This document shows positions 5,890-10,871 of a DNA stretch of 10,871 nt, one piece after another. Below the pieces are notes generated by a model. The model worked only from the letters and a program-made list of their open reading frames with translations. It searched no databases and was not told where the DNA came from. Source of the DNA: Archangiaceae bacterium (GTDB taxonomy: Bacteria > Myxococcota > Myxococcia > Myxococcales > Myxococcaceae); contig JAHFDQ010000161.1 in the NCBI GenBank assembly GCA_023248915.1, forward strand, positions 1 through 10,871, written 5' to 3'. A program made the position numbers and the translations under genes. Position 1 is the stretch's first letter, and every line of letters begins with the position of its first letter.

Positions 5890-6551
5890 GGGAATGGGGC
5901 GCGCTGCAGAAGAATCTTCGAGCCGAGTTTCCGAAGCTGTTCGTCCCTGGCGCGGTGGTCGGAACCTCCCCCCTACTGCAGCACGTTCGACTGGGCTCTG
6001 CGGACGACAAGACGTTCGTCTTGCTCGCCGTCAATGCCATCGCCGTAGCGACGAGCGACTACTCCGGGTTCGACAGCTTCAAAGGGCTCGTCCAGCGAGT
6101 CATCAAACTGTTCCACGAGCAGTGCTCGGCGGGGCCGATGACCCGCTTCGGGCTCCGCTATGTGAACGACCTGCCGCCCGGCTATCCTGCCGACGCCGAC
6201 TCGGGTGATTTCCACCCGGCCTTAAAGCTCGGTGTGCGCTCATGGCCGGCGCGCTCGCCGAAGTTCGTAGGCCAGCCGCAACTGGTGCTGGATGAAGAGC
6301 GGAATGGGCTTCAACTTCGGGTTTCGATCTCGACTCCCGAGGTTCGGGTTCCAGAGATTTTGGTCGGTGGCGACCGGCAGAAGCTTCGATTCGCATTTCA
6401 GCCCGGCACCCGTTTTGACCTGGACGCTAGTCGAACAACGGAACTTGCCCTATCTCGGCTAGGTGCTTTTCTAGATGCGGGACACGAAGCCATTGAGGAG
6501 ATCTTCCTCGGGGCGATCACTCCGAGCTACCATGGTTATCTTAGAGGATAG
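5808..6551 (+). CDS. TIGR04255 family protein
   Basis: A complete 247-residue protein. The N-terminal LPNSPLSEVAAEVRF (6-20) and the central MTRFGLRYVNDL (111-122) correspond to the two hallmark motifs of the TIGR04255 family (NPPLxEVxxEIRF and RxGLRYINxI). The C-terminus, HEAIEEIFLGAITPSYHGYL, matches the usual closing helix and F-x-x-x-I-T motif. Family members average about 250-260 residues, are scattered widely in bacteria and archaea, and have no known function. The ATG at 5808 is well supported by GAGGGGG at 5794-5800. A TATAGA at 5773-5778 could be a -10 box, but no convincing -35 lies at the right distance. The gene ends three bases before the next ATG and has lower GC than the right-hand genes, which fits acquisition. 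Confidence 0.85.
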   Translation: MLQPILPNSPLSEVAAEVRFHGSLALLGEWGALQKNLRAEFPKLFVPGAVVGTSPLLQHVRLGSADDKTFVLLAVNAIAVATSDYSGFDSFKGLVQRVIKLFHEQCSAGPMTRFGLRYVNDLPPGYPADADSGDFHPALKLGVRSWPARSPKFVGQPQLVLDEERNGLQLRVSISTPEVRVPEILVGGDRQKLRFAFQPGTRFDLDASRTTELALSRLGAFLDAGHEAIEEIFLGAITPSYHGYLRG

Positions 6552-6553
6552 TG

Positions 6554-6955
6554 ATGATTGATTTCGGCGCCTCACCTTCCGCACTTATCGACGTCGATCG
6601 CCAAGCGTGCGAGCGGTTGCTCGCCAAATCGCGAAGCGTCGGCACCGCGGCTGATGAAGACTTGAGTTCTTGGGACCAACGAGCGGTCGTCTACCTGAAC
6701 GCATACAGGAGCGGACGCCGGGAACATCGGTTTCCATTCCCACTGAAGATTCAGTTCGAGCCGGGTGAGGAGGGGGTCATCGCATTCGCTCCAGCTCTTC
6801 AGGTTGCCGGAACTGGAAAGGACACCGGCGCTGCAGTCGCTGACCTCATCCACATTAGCCGAGCGCTGGTCGACGAGTTCGCCGCCACGAGGCGGAGCAA
6901 CCTGCATCCAAGCGCAGTGGCGAAGCTCAGGCGCCTGCGCGCCTACTTCACGTGA
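6554..6955 (+). CDS. Hypothetical protein with a HicB-like segment
   Basis: A complete 133-residue protein. The start is set at ATG 6554, with AGAGGA about seven bases upstream. An in-frame GTG at 6551 overlaps the previous stop and is the alternative. The first 55 or so residues are helical and unrecognised. Residues from about 60 to 110 (FPFPLKIQFEPGEEGVIAFA, then PALQVAGTGKDTGAAVADLI and a helix) resemble the partial RNase H fold of HicB antitoxins, where a strand pair ending in a G-D/T-S/T-x-x-E/A-A turn is followed by a helix. The tail is short and basic, and I see no ribbon-helix-helix or HTH domain. The downstream gene, overlapping by four bases, resembles a HicA toxin, so an antitoxin role is a reasonable inference. 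The family was not recognised with certainty. Confidence 0.6.
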   Translation: MIDFGASPSALIDVDRQACERLLAKSRSVGTAADEDLSSWDQRAVVYLNAYRSGRREHRFPFPLKIQFEPGEEGVIAFAPALQVAGTGKDTGAAVADLIHISRALVDEFAATRRSNLHPSAVAKLRRLRAYFT

Positions 6956-7239
6956 TCCGCATAGTCGATGCGGGCACGTTTCGGCGCTCTGTGAAGAAGA
7001 AGGGCTTCGTGCCCGCTGACCGGGCCCGGGATCACGAGATGTATTTCTTCGAACTGGAGGGCAAGAAGACATCCTTCTGGACGAAGCTCTCGCGGGGCGC
7101 CTCGGGCATCCGAATCGACGAGATCAGCGCAAACGCCCGAGCACTCGGCATTCGTGGCGACGAACTTTACAAGATTCTTTGCTGCACCTTCAACGCTGCA
7201 CAGACGATGGTTGTCGTCCGGCGAAGTCTTGGTCTGTAG
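6952..7239 (+). CDS. HicA-like small protein (putative toxin)
   Basis: A complete 95-residue protein starting at GTG 6952, which overlaps the previous stop (GTGA) and so is translated by coupling. The layout is helix, VKKKGFVPADRARDHEMYFF, strand with GKKTSFWTKLSRG, then a C-terminal helix that includes DELYKILCC. HicA toxins are mRNA interferases with a KxxGF...GSHHxF...G...V/TxPxH layout. A branch of HicA-like proteins instead shows RDHxxYxxxxxGKKTSxxTKxSxG, as I recall, and this protein fits that branch. The single histidine at residue 28 would be the catalytic candidate. The protein is somewhat longer than typical HicA (60-80 residues). Toxin function is inferred from the fold-level resemblance and the operon position. 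Confidence 0.6.
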   Translation: MIRIVDAGTFRRSVKKKGFVPADRARDHEMYFFELEGKKTSFWTKLSRGASGIRIDEISANARALGIRGDELYKILCCTFNAAQTMVVVRRSLGL

Positions 7240-7360
7240 CACTGCGCCGGCTTCCGGTGATGCTGTTGGTGGTTGACGCCCCGAAAACGCGCATGGCTGC
7301 AGCCAGTCCGGTCAGCGGGGCAGTTTCGTGGGTTCTGTGAGTTCTCTGCACTGTGGAAGT

Positions 7361-7513
7361 TCACTTGGTGGTCGCGTCGAGCGCGTCGACCAATTCGAGA
7401 AGGCGAATGCGCAGCGCCTGTGCGTCCGGCTCGCGGCCAATAGCGCGTCCGACAGAGCTGACGCGATCGCCGGCGCATCGGCACTCACCCTTGGTCGACG
7501 GGTTCGGAGGCCT
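7361..7513 (-). pseudogene. Possible short coding remnant in the intergenic region
   Basis: On the minus strand, between an in-frame TGA (7516-7514) and TGA 7363-7361, lie 50 codons whose last part (VGRAIGREPDAQALRIRLLE, then LVDALDATTK) reads like a genuine helical protein end. No start codon with a ribosome binding site is visible and the family is unknown. The rest of 7240-7597 holds a 12-base palindrome, TGGCTGCAGCCA (7294-7305), and the repeat and palindrome cluster near 7526-7569. Confidence 0.22.
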
Positions 7514-7525
7514 TCACTCGGCTCA

Positions 7526-7578
7526 TTTCTAGGAGTTTCTAGGAAAGTTATCCCGGCGGGACGTAACTTCCCTATACG
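7526..7578 (+). promoter_or_regulatory. Putative control region of the right-hand gene cluster
   Basis: Two exact copies of TTTCTAGGA (7526-7534 and 7536-7544) are one helical turn apart. They are followed by an interrupted palindrome, AAGTTA (7545-7550) ... TAACTT (7564-7569), with an inner TCCC/GGGA stem. A TATACG at 7573-7578 could serve as a -10 box for the gene that follows. Repeats one turn apart next to a palindrome are typical of a regulator-binding site, though no regulator is encoded nearby. Confidence 0.4.
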
Positions 7579-7633
7579 TTCATCCGAAGTTCCTCCCGTG
7601 CGTGACTCCGGCCGGAGCTATCATCGGCGCCGC

Positions 7634-8428
7634 TTGGACAAGGCCCCCAGCTACCTGAAGGCGGCGTTCCTGATGCCGGGGAACCTGTTCGCACTGGGCG
7701 CGACCGCCCTGGCTTCGGCGCTGATCGGCGACCCGACGCCGTTCCTCGTCATGTTGGGCGCTGAGGGCGTGTACTTGGGCCTACTGTCGTCCGCGCCGCG
7801 CTTTCGTCGCGCGGTTCGGGCGAATGAAGGCACGCGCGACCCTGACGCCACCCCGGCGCTGCTCGACGACCTCGCTCCCTCGCAGCGCGAGCACTACCTG
7901 TCGCTTTGCGGCCTGCGCGAGAAGATCCTCGTCAACTATCGCAAGCTGCCGGGGGGCCGGGTGGTGGTCGCTTCTTCCGAGCAGCGCATCGACGCGTTGC
8001 TCGAGGCCTTCCTGCGGCTGCTCTCGACGCTCAACGGTTACCGGCAGTACCTGAACGCGGCCGACCGCCGCCCCATCGAGGTCGAGCTGGCGCAGCTCAA
8101 GTCCGAGGTGGTCTCCGAGGCGAACGACCGCCTGAAGGAGGTCAAGGCCAAGCGCATCGAGATACTCGAGAAGCGGGTGCAGCGCTTCCTCCAGGCCGAG
8201 GAAAGCCGCGAGGTGGTGAGCCATCAGCTCGCCGGCATCGAGGACCTGCTCCGCCTGACGCACGAACAGTCCATCGCCATTCGCGACCCCGAGTCGGTCG
8301 GGCGCCAGCTCGACGCCCTGAAGGCCGAGGTGCAGTCGACCGAGGAAACGGTGCGCGAGATGGAGAAGTTCATGGACTTCACCGAAGAGGTCGCGCCGCG
8401 GGTTTCGCCGGGCACCCGGGTCAGGTAG
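7634..8428 (+). CDS. Membrane-anchored coiled-coil protein, unknown function
   Basis: About 264 residues from TTG 7634. The N-terminal 50 or so residues contain two hydrophobic helices separated by GDPTP (AAFLMPGNLFALGATALASA and FLVMLGAEGVYLGLLSS), so the protein is probably held in the inner membrane with its bulk in the cytoplasm. A PRFRRAVRA basic stretch follows the helices. From about residue 150 the sequence is highly charged with long heptad-like stretches (SEVVSEANDRLKEVKAKRIE, later DALKAEVQSTEETVREMEKF), indicating a coiled coil. The start is uncertain: a GTG at 7598 would add 12 residues, and neither has a strong ribosome binding site. The frame is open back to 7328, but that upstream part has no protein character. 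The product resembles conserved myxobacterial hypothetical proteins. The gene ends nine bases before the lipoprotein gene. Confidence 0.75.
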   Translation: MDKAPSYLKAAFLMPGNLFALGATALASALIGDPTPFLVMLGAEGVYLGLLSSAPRFRRAVRANEGTRDPDATPALLDDLAPSQREHYLSLCGLREKILVNYRKLPGGRVVVASSEQRIDALLEAFLRLLSTLNGYRQYLNAADRRPIEVELAQLKSEVVSEANDRLKEVKAKRIEILEKRVQRFLQAEESREVVSHQLAGIEDLLRLTHEQSIAIRDPESVGRQLDALKAEVQSTEETVREMEKFMDFTEEVAPRVSPGTRVR

Positions 8429-8437
8429 AAGCGGCCC

Positions 8438-10048
8438 ATGCGTCGATGCCGCGCGCCCGCCCGCTTCGTGCTCGCCTTCGCGGTCGCCGCGACCGGGTGC
8501 TCGCGCTGCGGCCGCGTCCCCGCCCAGGCTCCCGACGTGTCGCGCTGGGTGCCGGCCGACTGCGAGCTGGCCGTCGTCGTCCCTTCCACCGGAGCGCTCG
8601 GCGAGAAGCTGAAGGTGCTCGAGGGGCTGAAGGTCGCTTCCTTCCTCGCGCAGCTTCAGGGCTTCGCCGACGCGCCGGGCTACGCCGCCGCGCTGGTGGG
8701 GCAGTTGGGAGTGGACGTCCGGTCGCGCGAGGCGCTCGCCGCCGCCGGGCTCGACCCCGCCGGGGGGCTGGCGGTGGCCGTGCTTCACGACCGCAACCCC
8801 TACACGGTGCTCGCGACCAGCGACGTCGGGAAGCTCGAGCGCTTTCTCCAGGGCCTGGCGAGGGACCGGCTGGGCGCGGGCGTCGCCACCTCGCGCGAGG
8901 CCGGCGGCGTGAAGGTGACCGAGTTCGCCGCCGCCGCGGGCGGTCCGGCGCGGCTCGGCTTCGTCGCCAAGGACGGCATCGCCATCATCGCCGCGGAATC
9001 CGCGGTCGCGGGCCTGGCCAGCTACGCGGCGCTGCCCGAGGACAAGGCGCTCTCGAAGAGCGCGGCGCTCGCGGCCTCGCTGTCGCGCCTGCCCGCTTCT
9101 CGCGACCTCTTCGTCTACGTTCCGCCCGCGTCGAAGCTCGCCGAGGCGGCGCCGGTGGGCGGAGCCGTCGTCGCCGTCGCCCTGTCGCCCGAGGCGCTCA
9201 CCCTGACCGCCGACCTGCCGTCCACCCTCGACCCGGCCGCCGCGGGGGCCTTTCAGGTCCAGCCCGGACCCGACCTTTTGCCATACCTGCCGGCCGACGC
9301 CGTGGTCGCGCTTCGGTTCTCGGGCGACGTGCAGGGGGCGGCTCCCTATTGGGCCACGCTGGTCGGCCCGTTCCTGGCGCGCGCTCTCGACGACGCGAAG
9401 GTCGACGTCAAGGCCGAGGTGCTGGCCAACTTGAAGCCCGGCCTCGTGATGGCGCTGGCCATCGCTCCCGAGGCGAAGCTCGCCGCGGGCATGCCGGCGC
9501 TCGACCTGCGCCGCACCAACCCGTTCCGGTACGTGCACCTGTCGGCGCTGGCCGAGGTGATCGACCCGGTGAAGGGCGCGGCCACGCTCGATCGGCTGCC
9601 GGCGCTGGCCCCCCGCTTCGGCGCGAAGATTGATGCCGCCGACCGGGCAGGGCAGAGAGTGTTTCTCACCACCTACTCGCAGGGCGACGGCGTGGACTTC
9701 GCCCTCCGGGACAACCGGGTGGTCGCCGCCGCGCCCCAGCTTCGGCTCGACCAACTGCTCGGCCGGCTCGGGAAGGCTGACGCGCCGGTGCCGGGGCTCG
9801 TTTCCGACTCCGCGCTCAAGGCGGCGTTCGACGGCCACGCCCTCGCGGCGGTGGTCGACCTCCGCCAGTTGTCGGTGTCGGTGCGCGAATTGCCTTCCGA
9901 AGCCTGGGGCGTGGGCGGCTTCGCCTACAAGGCCAGCACCGTCCGGTGGCTCGACGCCACCGACGACCTTCGGGCGGTGCTGTTCTCGGTCGACGCGAAG
10001 GCGAAGGTGCTCCAGGCGCAACTGACGTTGAGGTTCCAGAAGAAGTGA
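8438..10048 (+). CDS. Large secreted lipoprotein, unknown function
   Basis: A 536-residue protein with a signal peptide and lipobox: basic start, hydrophobic FVLAFAVAATG, then Cys21 (ATGC), so it is exported and lipid-anchored. The mature part is alanine-, leucine- and valine-rich and begins with VSRWVPADCELAVVVPS. The same phrase type, 'PADAVVALRFSG', recurs near residue 287, suggesting two similar halves. The arrangement recalls DUF3352-like envelope proteins, but this is not certain. No catalytic motif is visible. The ATG at 8438 is followed immediately by the signal sequence, so the start is well supported. The stop overlaps the ABC ATPase start by four bases (GTGA), tying its job to that transporter, perhaps as a periplasmic partner or substrate. 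An antisense frame across the whole gene is a codon-bias shadow. Confidence 0.82.
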   Translation: MRRCRAPARFVLAFAVAATGCSRCGRVPAQAPDVSRWVPADCELAVVVPSTGALGEKLKVLEGLKVASFLAQLQGFADAPGYAAALVGQLGVDVRSREALAAAGLDPAGGLAVAVLHDRNPYTVLATSDVGKLERFLQGLARDRLGAGVATSREAGGVKVTEFAAAAGGPARLGFVAKDGIAIIAAESAVAGLASYAALPEDKALSKSAALAASLSRLPASRDLFVYVPPASKLAEAAPVGGAVVAVALSPEALTLTADLPSTLDPAAAGAFQVQPGPDLLPYLPADAVVALRFSGDVQGAAPYWATLVGPFLARALDDAKVDVKAEVLANLKPGLVMALAIAPEAKLAAGMPALDLRRTNPFRYVHLSALAEVIDPVKGAATLDRLPALAPRFGAKIDAADRAGQRVFLTTYSQGDGVDFALRDNRVVAAAPQLRLDQLLGRLGKADAPVPGLVSDSALKAAFDGHALAAVVDLRQLSVSVRELPSEAWGVGGFAYKASTVRWLDATDDLRAVLFSVDAKAKVLQAQLTLRFQKK

Positions 10049-10716
10049 TCTCGGCGCGCGGGCTGACCAAAGTCTTTCGAGACGGTGCCGGGCCAGGCGT
10101 GCGCGTGCTCGACGGGCTCGGCCTCGAGGTCGCCGCGGGCGAATTCGTGGCGGTGGTGGGCCCCTCGGGCTCGGGCAAGTCGACGCTGCTGCACGTCTTG
10201 GGCGGCCTCGACGTCCACTACGAGGGCGAGGTCTCGGTCGGGGGCGGCCGCCTGACCGGCCTGTCCGACCGCGACCTGGCGCGCTTCCGCAACACCCAGG
10301 TGGGCTTCGTCTTCCAGGCCTTTCACCTCATCCCCAACCTGCCGGCCGTCGAGAACGTGCTCCTCCCGGCGCACTTCGGTCCGCCCCGGCCGAATGCGCG
10401 CCGCCGCGCCGAAGAGGTGCTGGCCCGGGTGGGCTTGAAGGACAAGGCGAACCGCGTTCCGGCGCAGCTCTCGGGCGGCGAGCGGCAGCGGGTGGCGATC
10501 GCCCGGGCGCTCTACGCCGAGCCGAAGGTGCTCTTCTGTGACGAGCCCACTGGGAATCTCGACGCGGTCACCGGCGACGAGGTCATCGGTTTGTTCAAGG
10601 CGCTGCACCGCGAGGGGCTGACGGTGCTCGCGGTGACGCACGAGGAACGGATGAGCGCCGCCGCCGCGCGGGTGCTGCGCCTGAAGGACGGCCGGCTGGA
10701 AGGGGGGGCACCTTGA
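10045..10716 (+). CDS. ABC transporter ATP-binding protein, LolD/MacB type
   Basis: A complete 223-residue ATPase. Walker A is GPSGSGKST (39-47), the Q-loop glutamine is in FVFQAFHLIPNL (88-99), the signature is LSGGERQR (142-149), Walker B is VLFCDEPTGNLD (162-173) and the H-loop is VTHEE (197-201). The FQxFxLxPxLxxxENVxLP pattern and the short length place it in the LolD/MacB/FtsE-like group. These pair with FtsX-fold permeases and move lipoproteins or drive envelope machines rather than import solutes. The start is GTG 10045, overlapping the lipoprotein stop; the frame continues upstream only as a shadow. The permease gene follows with another 4-base overlap (TTGA, 10713-10716). The family call is secure; whether it is true LolD is not. 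Confidence 0.93.
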   Translation: MISARGLTKVFRDGAGPGVRVLDGLGLEVAAGEFVAVVGPSGSGKSTLLHVLGGLDVHYEGEVSVGGGRLTGLSDRDLARFRNTQVGFVFQAFHLIPNLPAVENVLLPAHFGPPRPNARRRAEEVLARVGLKDKANRVPAQLSGGERQRVAIARALYAEPKVLFCDEPTGNLDAVTGDEVIGLFKALHREGLTVLAVTHEERMSAAAARVLRLKDGRLEGGAP

Positions 10717-10871
10717 CGCCGCGCGCGCTGGCCGACCTGGTGCGCCTGTCGCTGGCCCGGGACCGGAAGGGAGCCTTCTTCTCTGCTTTCGGGGTGGCCG
10801 TGGGAGTGGGGTCGCTGGTGTTCTTCGTGGGCCTTGGCCTCGGAGTCGGCCGGGTGGTGCGCGAGCGGGTG
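10713..10871 (+). CDS. ABC transporter permease, FtsX/LolCE/MacB type (3' end outside window)
   Basis: Only the first 53 codons are present. The TTG start at 10713 overlaps the ATPase stop and is preceded by AGGGGGGG at 10701-10708. The protein opens MTPRALADLVRLSLARDRKG, a short cytoplasmic helix, and continues into a first membrane segment, FFSAFGVAVGVGSLVFFVGL, exactly the opening of FtsX-fold permeases (LRLALRNLxRxKxRTxLTxLGIxIGV). With the preceding ATPase and lipoprotein it would complete a tripartite envelope system. The periplasmic domain and later helices are not visible. Confidence 0.85.
   Translation, partial: MTPRALADLVRLSLARDRKGAFFSAFGVAVGVGSLVFFVGLGLGVGRVVRERV

Noticed and set aside
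7328..7597. N-terminal extension of the coiled-coil protein back to 7328
   Set aside because: The extra residues have no protein-like pattern, run through the repeat and palindrome cluster, and have no ribosome binding site. The membrane segments begin only after about 7640.
7906..9633. A 575-codon plus-strand open frame overlapping the coiled-coil and lipoprotein genes
   Set aside because: The translation is dominated by Arg, Ala and Gly and runs over a real gene junction. It is a frame shadow caused by high third-position GC.
7781..10021. A 746-codon minus-strand open frame across the lipoprotein and coiled-coil genes
   Set aside because: It is the antisense mirror of two well-supported genes in GC-rich DNA. 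Its translation is rich in Arg, Gly, His and Gln with no domain, signal or conserved motif.

Overview
The window is GC-rich bacterial DNA with codon use strongly biased to G/C at third positions. The style of the conserved right-hand genes (a two-helix coiled-coil protein, a large alanine-rich lipoprotein, and a LolD/MacB-type ABC module joined by 4-base overlaps) suggests a myxobacterium or close relative (Myxococcota). This is an inference from style, not from a marker gene. The window falls into two ordinary edges around an accessory island of about 7 kb. Left edge (1-328): the 3' end of a gene resembling a periplasmic substrate-binding protein of an ABC transporter. Island, left part (369-2240, all minus strand): the C-terminal stump of one AAA ATPase (369-560), a complete second ATPase of the DUF234 type with a nuclease-like C-terminus (575-1996) and an apparently leaderless promoter, and an unidentified coding fragment (2039-2240). 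Island, centre (2294-4380): a type IV toxin-antitoxin locus of the AbiE kind. The antitoxin gene abiEi is intact, the toxin gene abiEii is clearly broken, and an array of inverted repeats lies in the promoter. The locus is bracketed by a 52/54-base direct repeat. Just outside is an IS91-like transposase remnant with an antisense zinc-finger ORF. Island, right part: a two-gene minus-strand operon (zinc-ribbon peptide plus pRiA4b ORF-3 family protein, 4668-5440) with a terminator-like hairpin; a possible small truncated gene (5608-5889); and a compact plus-strand operon (5808-7239). The operon encodes a TIGR04255 family protein, a protein with a HicB-like segment, and a HicA-like small protein, with start and stop codons touching or overlapping. 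This last trio is the best candidate for an undescribed system: a HicBA-like toxin-antitoxin pair translationally coupled to a conserved protein of unknown function. Right edge (about 7598-10871): after a leader with direct repeats and a palindrome come four co-directional genes: a membrane-anchored coiled-coil protein, a lipoprotein, an ABC ATPase and the start of its permease. The last three read as an envelope export or lipoprotein-handling module. No tRNA, rRNA or CRISPR array was seen. Calls rest on reading motifs by eye; no database search was run.
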